This document shows, piece after piece, positions 61,482 through 64,000 of a DNA stretch of 64,000 nt (its first letter is position 1; each line of letters begins with the position of its first letter). Made by a program: the position numbers and the translations under genes. The stretch spans positions 9,266,316 through 9,330,315 of the forward strand of contig OW203768.1 in the NCBI GenBank assembly GCA_934045905.1, in the 5' to 3' direction. This stretch comes from Leuctra nigra (taxonomy: Eukaryota; Arthropoda; Insecta; Plecoptera; Leuctridae). The notes under the pieces were generated by a model that was given only the letters and a program-made list of their open reading frames with translations, was not told the DNA's origin and did no database searches.

Positions 61482-63664
61482 TTATATATTTATATATTAT
61501 ATATTTATTATATATTATTTATATATATATTATTATATTATATACATATATTATATCATACATATTATATGGCTGCAATGTTAAAATAGAGGCTAAAAGC
61601 AATACTTTTAAAGTGATATATCTCGGAAGTTAGTTCAGCTTGCCCCCTTTTTCTTGGCATATTATGATGTAGAATTAAAATTATCTCTATTTATGTAAAG
61701 TTTAAACGATTTCTCATGAAAGAGGAAATTCGCTAGTCCCTCCTTAAGTGTTTTTTATACGTTTTACAGCGGTTACAAACGTCTTCTACAACTTAAAATA
61801 GCTATTACCATATAATATCCCACGATATAGAGACCATTTAGGTGTATTCTAGAAGACATGTCTAATTGAGCGTGTGTCGCAGGTTTCCGGTCGTCCTCTG
61901 ATCAGCTCGGACGACGGCCAGTGGTCCGAGGGGCTCATCTCGGCCGCCCGCCTGGTCGCCGCTGCGACGCACAGCCTCGTGGAGTCGGCCAACGCGCTGG
62001 TGCAGGGCGTCAGCTCCGAGGAGAAGCTGGTCTCCAGCGCCAAGCAGGTGGCGTCCTCGACAGCGCAGCTGCTGGTTGCATGCAAGGTCAAGGCCGATCC
62101 AGACGCGGACAGCACCAAGCGGCTACAGGTCAGTTGCAACTCCCGGCCGCTGCTGGACCATATTAAATCTTCTTGTTGTGTGCAGACTAGAGGTCGGATT
62201 TGGGTAATGTTTTGTACCCCGGTACCCGCTTTAATTACCCGGGTAATAAATAACTAAAAAAAAAAAAAAAAAAAAAAAAAATTTTGAAAATGTTTTGAAA
62301 TTTGTTGCATTGAGCCCGCCGCCCTATCCATGTCCTTGGGGAGAGATACACAACGTCCATACAATGGAAGGTTGAACACAATGCATCCCCTCCATCAATA
62401 ATCCATCCTCAACTCACCAGCATTCTCATGAAATTACTAACAATGAATTTACAAACCAATTATTGGTTGGGATTGTTGAGATTTGGGAAATATGAATAAA
62501 TATTAAATTCAGTTTATATAACTATAAACAATGCAGCTGGTGATTAAGTGGCAGCATTCGCAAACAATGCAAACAAACTAAATAACTAAAAAAAAAAAAA
62601 AAAAAAATTTTTGATACCCGAGTACCCGCCATTGTACCCGGGTAATGACGTACCCGGGTACCCGGTTTGTACCCAGGTACCCTAACTGACCTCTAGTGCA
62701 GACATCCTCGAGCTAATTGAAGTTGTATCAAATGTGTATCAAACAATAAAAAACAACATGCATTTCATAATTAATGAATTAACTTTACTGAGAAAAGTTA
62801 AAATTGTAGTGTAGCACTATCGATCCCATCCACTAGATAAAGGATTATGGATTACACCTATAACTACTAAATGTCTTCTAATTTTACGGCTTCAAGTCCA
62901 CTATAGAGTCTAGAAAATCTGATTGGTTGTTCAGTGTGTTAATGTGGCCTACTTATAAGCTGTGAAAACACATTACATATCTCAAGAAATTGAACCGTTT
63001 ACTGTGCATTATATTCTCCTGCTTTCGAGGAACAAATAGATGGTACACCCAACAAATCATAAAACGATATTATTTGAATGATATGGATTAGCTGCTGTTC
63101 AGGTTCCTTGACAATCATGAATCAATCAATCCTTGGTATTATCAACGAAATCAGAGCTCACCTCCTACAGGTAGATGACGAGTTAGCATAGACTTCATCA
63201 GATATGACATCTCATTTTTTCAGCCAATCCATTTCTTTCAAATACCTTTTTGTCATTTTTTAAGTGTACCTACACCTCCCCTATTTTCAGTTTCTATTCA
63301 TGTGTACTACAGTGTTAAGTCATTAGTTACATAGATTTATTCTTATATCGATGGATTTCCTTCATGATGCGCAGGCTGCCGGCAATGCCGTGAAGCGCGC
63401 AACTGACAACCTGGTGCGCGCCGCGCAACAAGCCATCAGCAACGAGGAGGAGCGCAGCCTGGTTCTGAACAAGCGCATGGTCGGCGGCATCGCGCAGGAG
63501 ATCAACGCGCGCTCCGAGGTGCTGCGCATCGAGAGGCAGCTGGAGGAGGCGCGCGGCCGGCTGACCGCCATCAGGCAGGCCAAGTACAAGCTGAAGGGAG
63601 AAGGGAGCGGGTCGGAAACGGAGGGAGATGGATACGGGAGCGGATACGAGTCGTTCACCACCAG
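29520..63664 (+). CDS. rhea: Talin, 39 coding exons, C-terminus open at window edge
   Basis: Talin is the cytoplasmic adaptor that binds and activates integrin beta tails through its FERM head and links them to F-actin and vinculin through its rod. The exons listed below join in frame throughout, with GT and AG at every junction, giving 2574 codons plus 2 nt. By alignment from memory to vertebrate talin the parts are roughly F0 1-87, F1 88-205, F2 206-315, F3 316-408, linker 409-500, rod bundles R1-R12 about 500-2326, R13 I/LWEQ about 2330-2514 and the dimerisation helix about 2525-2560. The integrin-pocket Trp (human W359) is W366. Vertebrate talin-1 has 2541 residues, so this protein is full length plus an acidic Gly/Ser tail that continues. 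Start ATG 29520 matches the conserved F0 start. No frameshift or internal stop is seen. Family and exon structure are near certain; domain limits are approximate. Confidence 0.97.
29732..29829 (+). CDS. rhea: Talin exon 2 (F0)
   Basis: Residues 45-78, ending EYYILRNG. Acceptor ttgcag, donor gtaaga. The preceding intron is only 76 nt. The motif LADEDVKKGVWLEPGRNLEY is the conserved F0 core. Confidence 0.95.
29972..30101 (+). CDS. rhea: Talin exon 3 (F0-F1)
   Basis: Residues 79-122 across the F0-F1 boundary, including LLEYRKKLRTLRVRMLDGT-like sequence and VDDSQPVANLMVVICTKIG. Acceptor tcctcag, donor gtgagt, phase 1 at the end. Confidence 0.95.
30276..30440 (+). CDS. rhea: Talin exon 4 (F1)
   Basis: Residues 122-177 of F1, with NHDEYSLVRE and the lysine/glutamate-rich F1 loop (TLKRKKEEKERDAKMDMLRK), a loop known in talin to contact acidic lipids. 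Acceptor ttgcag, donor gtaaga. Confidence 0.95.
30757..31027 (+). CDS. rhea: Talin exon 5 (F1-F2)
   Basis: Residues 177-267. Contains VNWIDPGKTLREQGI, LLRRKFFFSDQNIDSRDPVQ and LNLLYVQARDAILDGTHPV, the helical FERM F2 start and acyl-CoA-binding-like fold. Acceptor ccgcag, donor gtgagt, phase 2. Confidence 0.95.
31593..31761 (+). CDS. rhea: Talin exon 6 (F2-F3)
   Basis: Residues 267-323, with LKEFLPVSYVKVKGIEKKV and LYTKTARSLKTYGVTFFLVK. Covers the end of F2 and first strand of the F3 PTB-like fold. Acceptor tttcag, donor gtacgt, phase 0. Confidence 0.95.
32144..32478 (+). CDS. rhea: Talin exon 7 (F3 integrin-binding PTB)
   Basis: Residues 324-434, almost all of F3. Landmarks are KGKNKLAPRLLGVTKESVLR, VRRWGASPNTFTLDFGDYSD (W366 equals human W359, the NPxY pocket), QILQLIAGYIDIILKKKKSK and the linker start STMVEDSVSPHK. 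Acceptor gcgcag, donor gtgagt, phase 2. Confidence 0.96.
32628..33276. mobile_element. hAT MITE (family A), copy 2, in talin intron 7
   Basis: Same ends and TTTACCGG arrays as 19561-20225, opposite orientation, about 95% alike by eye. Exact 8-bp target duplication cgtgtact (32620-32627 and 33277-33284). Ends 30 nt before exon 8. Confidence 0.93.
33307..33401 (+). CDS. rhea: Talin exon 8 (linker)
   Basis: Residues 435-467 of the flexible head-rod linker, ending LAMPAVMRSDTDG, similar to the vertebrate ALPAIMRSGASG stretch. The acceptor lies only 30 nt after the end of a hAT insertion. Donor gtaaga. Confidence 0.93.
33900..33988 (+). CDS. rhea: Talin exon 9 (linker)
   Basis: Residues 467-496, Gly- and Pro-rich (ARPYGTGHMGGAQFTTISGQ), the least conserved linker part. 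Acceptor tttcag, donor gtaagc. A C-run follows within 10 nt. Confidence 0.9.
33989..35217. other. Talin intron 9
   Basis: AT-rich. A C-run at about 33999-34008 follows the donor. No further feature supported. Confidence 0.5.
35218..35361 (+). CDS. rhea: Talin exon 10 (R1 start)
   Basis: Residues 497-544. Reads VLTEPQNALRSTIKQSQDVV and ends IPQLGSDP, matching the first R1 helix and its PLG turn. Acceptor ctgtag, donor gtaatt, phase 0 on both sides. Confidence 0.92.
35693..35838. mobile_element. Harbinger-like (Tourist-type) MITE in intron 10
   Basis: 146 bp with 39-bp inverted ends (ggccgggtaggaccaactct...), flanked by TAA on both sides, the PIF/Harbinger-type 3-bp target. No coding capacity. 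Confidence 0.8.
36277..36385 (+). CDS. rhea: Talin exon 11 (R1)
   Basis: Residues 545-581, with SLRWIEMTIDTNKQSVTSQI and AATAQVVTLTSG. Acceptor tttgtag, donor gtgagt, phase 1. The next intron is 151 nt. Confidence 0.93.
36537..36742 (+). CDS. rhea: Talin exon 12 (R1, vinculin-site region)
   Basis: Residues 581-649, including HTAVGAAITTIASNLPEMTR and RMIAALMEDDGNGDKLLDAA, the region of the first vertebrate vinculin-binding helix. Acceptor tcgcag, donor gtgtgt, phase 0. Confidence 0.95.
37276..37545 (+). CDS. rhea: Talin exon 13 (R1-R2)
   Basis: Residues 650-739. Contains RQNLLNAASRVGEAS, MLLSLAKAVANTTAALVLKA and GAATQCALATSQLVACAK, all close to vertebrate talin. Acceptor cgccag, donor gtcagt. 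Confidence 0.96.
37585..37962. mobile_element. Foldback MITE in talin intron 13
   Basis: Arms of about 120-150 bp are inverted: actaaaaggtaaattggtga... against ...accaaggtttaccttttagt, and gtcgaccttagcaac against gttgctaaggtcggc. Centre contains a tandem gtgttgctaag. Non-coding. Confidence 0.75.
38062..38258 (+). CDS. rhea: Talin exon 14 (R2)
   Basis: Residues 740-805, VVAPTLHNHACQQQLMTAVR to TRTLNDLLNHIK. Acceptor ttcag, donor gtacgt, phase 2. The following intron is 86 nt. Confidence 0.95.
38345..38510 (+). CDS. rhea: Talin exon 15 (R3)
   Basis: Residues 805-860. DRIFASSGDTGEMVRQARIL is nearly the vertebrate R3 sequence. R3 is known as the mechanosensitive bundle. Acceptor tttcag, donor gtcagc. 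Confidence 0.95.
38952..39182 (+). CDS. rhea: Talin exon 16 (R3-R4)
   Basis: Residues 861-937, with RRLLAAAKTLADATARMVEA and QQRLRIAVEELRTATQLAAT. Acceptor ctccag, donor gtgagt, phase 0. Confidence 0.95.
39737..39964 (+). CDS. rhea: Talin exon 17 (R4)
   Basis: Residues 938-1013, SAAKQAASNATQCISASQGV to LNLINAAEQFLQ. Acceptor cgtcag, donor gtgagc. Confidence 0.95.
40591..40854 (+). CDS. rhea: Talin exon 18 (R4-R5)
   Basis: Residues 1014-1101. PGSRVVQSARAVLPTVNDQS continues the conserved FLQPG turn and ends LRPLPGET as in vertebrates. Acceptor ctccag, donor gtgagt. Confidence 0.95.
41359..41558 (+). CDS. rhea: Talin exon 19 (R5)
   Basis: Residues 1102-1168, with HAMAQLLSAASQGNENYTGI and LTRAVRGVAATTNDRETQIR. 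Acceptor ctccag, donor gtgggt, phase 2. Confidence 0.95.
41641..41784. repeat. Exact 72-bp tandem duplication in intron 19
   Basis: Two copies of agaaacaaaaagtatgattt ... gtaaatttttgcagtt, second starting at 41713, apparently without a mismatch, so recent or an assembly artefact. Confidence 0.9.
41968..42094 (+). CDS. rhea: Talin exon 20 (R5)
   Basis: Residues 1168-1210, VMVRSLSLIDEAKHSLHSPE and LAQVAKNVSQ. Acceptor gtgcag, donor gtaagc. Confidence 0.94.
42559..42796 (+). CDS. rhea: Talin exon 21 (R6)
   Basis: Residues 1211-1290. ALNNCVSCLPGQRDVDDTIN is the conserved R6 start. Acceptor ttccag, donor gtaggt, phase 1. Confidence 0.95.
43140..43335 (+). CDS. rhea: Talin exon 22 (R6)
   Basis: Residues 1290-1355, GVSMEMAGQTKDTEVRGQMV and SKLLYTAKTVAADPSAPNAK. 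Acceptor gccag, donor gtgagt, phase 2. Confidence 0.95.
43807..43997 (+). CDS. rhea: Talin exon 23 (R6-R7)
   Basis: Residues 1355-1419. VTESINHLVDVCTSAAPGQK and SYFECLETVMEKSRSLG are strongly conserved. R7 is the bundle that binds KANK proteins in vertebrates. Acceptor acttag, donor gtatgt. Confidence 0.95.
44566..44825 (+). CDS. rhea: Talin exon 24 (R7)
   Basis: Residues 1419-1505, DGMTGIANHAKKSEHEQFGE and EAAAQAAYLVGVSEPSSVAG. Acceptor ccgcag, donor gtgagg, phase 0. The next intron holds a 1.3-kb hAT-type element. Confidence 0.95.
45198..45722 (-). CDS. Unrecognised ORF inside the hAT element
   Basis: 174 codons starting MTTIIYSITINIQYHQNKIK, Ser/Thr/Gln-rich, no transposase motif recognised. 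It follows the hydrophobic frame by 36 nt on the same strand. It may be non-coding. Confidence 0.15.
   Translation of the reverse strand: MTTIIYSITINIQYHQNKIKYVVKSSYLSSDYCEKAVSSQTFQQRQTKESSLQQGSGTCWPAAVGPKSTLCSKSTAQFISQQSLFHFYTSKILLNKEITSTSKLKSMLLFYLGPNSTSNYVLLKIRFKIYFNMEHPIVWQDLSLLSFMMDFGLQGLDLPRFYHFTAPLKTRGQH
45759..46154 (-). CDS. Hydrophobic multi-pass ORF inside the hAT element
   Basis: 131 codons, very rich in I, L and F, with three or four likely membrane segments (MMGCLFTPILFLFLY, ILIHYILFQMIIEQLFFTLL, IISPIVILFLILHWV). The segment FNAAIGISFRKYLLKLRD between them loosely recalls insect gustatory receptor loops, but this is weak and I would not assign a family. Its place inside a transposon suggests a captured host fragment or chance AT-rich ORF. 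Confidence 0.25.
   Translation of the reverse strand: MMGCLFTPILFLFLYRDINIIPNIIGTKTRNILLEILIHYILFQMIIEQLFFTLLPLFNAAIGISFRKYLLKLRDGIPVIVYSTNKLHFYAKIVQYSSKIISPIVILFLILHWVTMKFGKFKYTPLFLSFA
46653..46815 (+). CDS. rhea: Talin exon 25 (R8)
   Basis: Residues 1506-1560. SAATLIAKHTSSLCNACRVA and RHFVQSAKDVANSTANLVKE mark R8, the inserted four-helix bundle that binds RIAM, vinculin and actin in vertebrates. Acceptor ccgcag, donor gtacaa, phase 1. Confidence 0.95.
47152..47473 (+). CDS. rhea: Talin exon 26 (R8-R7)
   Basis: Residues 1560-1667, returning from R8 to R7: CLVATRPLLDAVDSLCAFAG, SPRDPPTWQLLANHSKSVSD, IKRLVASIR. Acceptor ccgcag, donor gtgagt, phase 2. Confidence 0.95.
47904..48138 (+). CDS. 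rhea: Talin exon 27 (R9)
   Basis: Residues 1667-1745, RDKAPGQKECDAAIAQLSAR and LDQTSLSAVSQSLPPRRDNS. R9 is the vertebrate autoinhibitory partner of F3. Acceptor gtgcag, donor gtaggt. Confidence 0.95.
48597..48767 (+). CDS. rhea: Talin exon 28 (R9)
   Basis: Residues 1746-1802. LVLYFEPLVAGAIGAASTMV and QQMVLLDQTKTVVECALQLV are near vertebrate; ends CGGNPK. Acceptor ccgcag, donor gtcagc. Confidence 0.95.
48768..50009. other. Talin intron 28
   Basis: AT-rich. Contains the small MITE described at 49513-49812 and nothing else I can support. Confidence 0.5.
49513..49812. mobile_element. Small MITE in intron 28
   Basis: 300 bp with ~27-bp inverted ends, aaagttcattcacgattaga + atagcaag against cttgctattctaaacgtgaa + cgaact. 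Two mismatches. Target duplication not resolved. Confidence 0.6.
50010..50273 (+). CDS. rhea: Talin exon 29 (R9-R10)
   Basis: Residues 1803-1890, with TQAGVVTGIIDTITRAMSRV and YSFVDYQTRMVAAAKELARI. Acceptor cacag, donor gtacgt. Confidence 0.95.
50647..51150. mobile_element. piggyBac-like element flanked by TTAA, intron 29
   Basis: Ends CCCTTTGGAGTCAT and inverse ATGACTCCAAAGGG between TTAA at 50643-50646 and 51151-51154, the piggyBac target. Repeated gtcgac(c/a) words near the right end. A 43-codon open stretch (HFSELDAILERNDFFNFYKN...) may be a coding remnant, family not established. Confidence 0.75.
51268..51537 (+). CDS. rhea: Talin exon 30 (R10)
   Basis: Residues 1891-1980, VSKSSTDATRLGALGGELAR and GVQELGRACVDLVKAGGTCQ. 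Acceptor tgtgtag, donor gtacgt. Confidence 0.94.
51739..52092 (+). CDS. rhea: Talin exon 31 (R10-R11)
   Basis: Residues 1981-2098, the longest exon. VHQVLAALQAGSRGTQACIN and VSGIIGDLDTTIMFATAGTL are nearly identical to vertebrate talin. Acceptor gcgtag, donor gttcgt, a weaker donor. Confidence 0.95.
52584..52709 (+). CDS. rhea: Talin exon 32 (R11)
   Basis: Residues 2099-2140, VMLINAVKDVASALGDLIHA to HLKDSAK. Acceptor caccag, donor gtaagt, phase 0. It is followed by the 2.3-kb intron that contains the alternative exon at 53920. Confidence 0.95.
53920..54051 (+). CDS. rhea: Candidate alternative talin exon (terminal or 41-residue cassette)
   Basis: The acceptor ttgttttgttgacattgacag opens a frame that continues the talin frame from exon 32 (phase 0) for 43 codons: VDSDTEPPDWLVSDQEEELI at the start, TDIMQLLVA at the end, then TAA at 54049. 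AATAAA lies at 54197-54202, so it could be a terminal exon giving a 2183-residue talin without the last R11 helix, R12, R13 and the dimerisation helix. Alternatively a weak donor (ctt|gtagct) after 54042 would make a 123-nt cassette that is also in phase with exon 33. The peptide is acidic and not part of vertebrate talin as I know it. Exon status is inferred from phase, acceptor and open frame only. Confidence 0.45.
   Translation: MDSDTEPPDWLVSDQEEELIRLLSVENLHQSEPTTDIMQLLVA
54197..54202 (+). promoter_or_regulatory. Candidate polyadenylation signal of the alternative exon
   Basis: AATAAA 146 nt after the in-frame stop at 54049-54051. The hexamer is common in AT-rich DNA, so it only supports the terminal-exon reading weakly. 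Confidence 0.3.
55026..55142 (+). CDS. rhea: Talin exon 33 (end of R11)
   Basis: Residues 2141-2179. VMVTNVTSLLKTVKAVEDEH is almost invariant and follows DSAK in vertebrates, which proves the exon 32 to 33 splice. Acceptor cataggtg, donor gtgagt. Confidence 0.96.
55565..55750 (+). CDS. rhea: Talin exon 34 (R12)
   Basis: Residues 2180-2241, THATPEDLVRCTKAITQATA and KAVAAGNSCKQDDIIVAANM. Acceptor tctcag, donor gtcaga. Confidence 0.95.
56147..56360 (+). CDS. rhea: Talin exon 35 (R12)
   Basis: Residues 2242-2313, YRELLQNILHILSRPGASDA and RIAQCVTELVAAAEMLKG. Acceptor tcacag, donor gtgagg, phase 1. Confidence 0.94.
56698..56822 (+). CDS. rhea: Talin exon 36 (R13 start)
   Basis: Residues 2313-2354. 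TDWVDPDDPTVIAENELLGA is the conserved entry to the I/LWEQ (THATCH) actin-binding module; ends LRPRRSIQ. Acceptor ttgcag, donor gtacgt. Confidence 0.96.
57296..58982 (-). mobile_element. hAT transposon (family C) with CACGCACACTCACG arrays, intron 36
   Basis: 1687 bp, ends TAGAGGTGAGCGCGTGA and its inverse, exact 8-bp target duplication attggaac (57288-57295 and 58983-58990). Both ends carry dense ctcacgcacactcacgc arrays. Encodes a broken hAT transposase on the minus strand. Confidence 0.95.
57534..58719 (-). pseudogene. Broken hAT-family transposase
   Basis: Reads from 58719 down. LSCACHSLNLAVQLVLDK and VSTRWNSTFTMLESIYNSYD are mid-region hAT motifs. The C-terminal part (58187-57534) has DFDILKFWKKHSDEFPILSG and ASSAASERLFSRAGRVLEER, the hAT dimerisation domain, ending LLFLHHNL. 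The two parts are in different frames, with the break in an A-run at about 58262-58270. The N-terminal zinc finger and early catalytic part are missing, so it is inactive. Confidence 0.9.
59034..59159 (+). CDS. rhea: Talin exon 37 (R13 I/LWEQ)
   Basis: Residues 2355-2396. EADENLNFDEMILEAAKSIA and TSALVKAASAAQRELI are diagnostic of the I/LWEQ module. Acceptor ttccag, donor gtaagt. Confidence 0.97.
59160..60105. other. Talin intron 37, first part
   Basis: AT-rich, with an (ATA)n run at 59832-59850 and a TA-rich tract from 59990. No gene seen. Confidence 0.5.
60133..60204 (-). repeat. Inverted tRNA-like copy
   Basis: Minus-strand equivalent of the array units, 72 nt, complete cloverleaf. With the first plus copy it forms a palindrome of about 60106-60330. 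Confidence 0.8.
60230..61280 (+). repeat. Tandem array, four units of 304 bp, each with a tRNA-like sequence
   Basis: tRNA-like starts at 60230, 60534, 60838 and 61142, exactly 304 bp apart. Each has acceptor gcctgct/agtaggc, D arm, anticodon loop CCGGCAA, T arm gtggg-ttcgatc-cccac, and A and B boxes. Between them lies a 230-bp spacer with the same 77-codon frame each time (not a gene). Copies 2-4 differ by a few bases. C at position 33 argues against functional tRNAs. Confidence 0.9.
61286..61560. repeat. (TA)n microsatellites
   Basis: Two TA tracts (61286-61308, 61430-61560) around a short unique segment that contains aacgtttcgagctcaattgt. Confidence 0.85.
61883..62128 (+). CDS. rhea: Talin exon 38 (R13 I/LWEQ)
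   Basis: Residues 2397-2478. DDGQWSEGLISAARLVAAAT and LVSSAKQVASSTAQLLVACK are conserved actin-binding core. Acceptor tcgcag, donor gtcagt. Confidence 0.97.
62188..62695. mobile_element. hAT MITE (family D) with GGGTACCC arrays, intron 38
   Basis: 508 bp, ends TAGAGGTC and inverse, exact 8-bp target duplication gtgcagac (62180-62187 and 62696-62703). Subterminal arrays of gggtacccgggta. Two long A-runs (about 62257-62281, 62589-62607). No ORF. Confidence 0.92.
62704..63374. other. Talin intron 38, last part
   Basis: AT-rich, no supported feature other than the acceptor gatgcgcag. Confidence 0.5.
63375..63664 (+). CDS. rhea: Talin exon 39 (R13 end, dimer helix, tail)
   Basis: Residues 2479-2574 plus 2 nt. 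AAGNAVKRATDNLVRAAQQA ends the module; KRMVGGIAQEINARSEVLRI and ERQLEEARGRLTAIRQAKYK form the dimerisation helix. A Gly/Ser/acidic tail follows (SGSETEGDGYGSGYESFTT). The frame is open at the donor gtttgt, so a further exon beyond 64000 is expected. If the donor is not used, translation runs on for about 23 more codons and stops at 63732-63734. Confidence 0.94.
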
Positions 63665-64000
63665 GTTTGTCACATTATCAGTCTCAATAGGATTATTAAA
63701 CCTGGCCTCCTCTAAAATTGCAAATTTTGTCTAGAAAACATTAAATTTCATGACATTGTTGGTTTGCAGTTTCCTCTCCTATCCCTATTGTGGTATGAAC
63801 TAGGCAGTGACTCGACACAAACATCCTTTTCCTGTCAGACTTTAGATAAAATGTACCTACCTACTATAGGGTACCTACCTGTCTCTTTTCTTTAGGAGAA
63901 AGAAACAGATTTGCATATACTTCACTGATTAACATAGGTAATATATTTTATTCTGTTTAAATGTGCAGAATAAAATTGACGGAGTTATGGAAACTTTTTA
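63665..64000. other. Downstream of talin exon 39
   Basis: Intron if the gtttgt donor is used; otherwise 23 codons, a stop at 63732-63734 and an AATAAA at 63969-63974 could form an alternative 3' end. Confidence 0.4.

Overview
The window is eukaryotic, AT-rich and intron-rich, with GT-AG introns and many DNA transposons. It fits an arthropod, most likely an insect; a hemipteran is a guess from the density of tRNA-like SINE pieces, MITEs and hAT elements. No complete single-exon gene was recognised. The coding exons are short, GC-rich in third positions, and stand out sharply from the AT-rich introns.

Region 1 (1-29.4 kb) is upstream and repetitive. It holds a composite MITE (1784-3347), a MITE with hAT-like ends (3866-4230), two hairpins (4907-4995, 6484-6576), a decayed Helitron with helicase remnants (5655-6275) and two Helitron-type 3' ends, a GC-boxed promoter-like block with a candidate non-coding leader exon (9235-9391), a ~100-bp tandem repeat (12276-12556), a 99-bp minisatellite beside a secreted-looking ORF (14755-15521), large dispersed repeats (17985-19300), an old element interrupted by a younger hAT MITE (19397-20405), two foldback MITEs, GC-rich islands at about 22.2, 23.4-23.8, 24.2-25.0 and 28.5-28.8 kb, and a 24-bp satellite (27629-27845). 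At 24900-25019 there is a convincing small coding exon. It could splice in frame to the first talin exon.

Region 2 (29.5-63.7 kb) is one gene: talin (rhea in Drosophila), plus strand, reconstructed here as 39 coding exons whose phases all agree. They give 2574 codons plus 2 nt. They cover the FERM head (F0-F3), the linker, rod bundles R1-R13 with the I/LWEQ actin-binding module, and the dimerisation helix. The reading frame is still open at the last exon seen, so the true C-terminus probably lies past the window. Talin couples integrin beta tails to F-actin at adhesion sites.

The talin introns carry well-delimited transposons, several with exact target-site duplications: a Harbinger-like MITE (TAA), a piggyBac-like element (TTAA), and four hAT-type elements with perfect 8-bp duplications, one with a broken hAT transposase. 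A tandem array of four 304-bp units, each with a tRNA-like cloverleaf, lies in intron 37. Intron 32 contains an in-phase alternative exon that would truncate talin within R11 or add 41 residues. I found no CRISPR, no functional RNA gene, and no certain second protein-coding gene.
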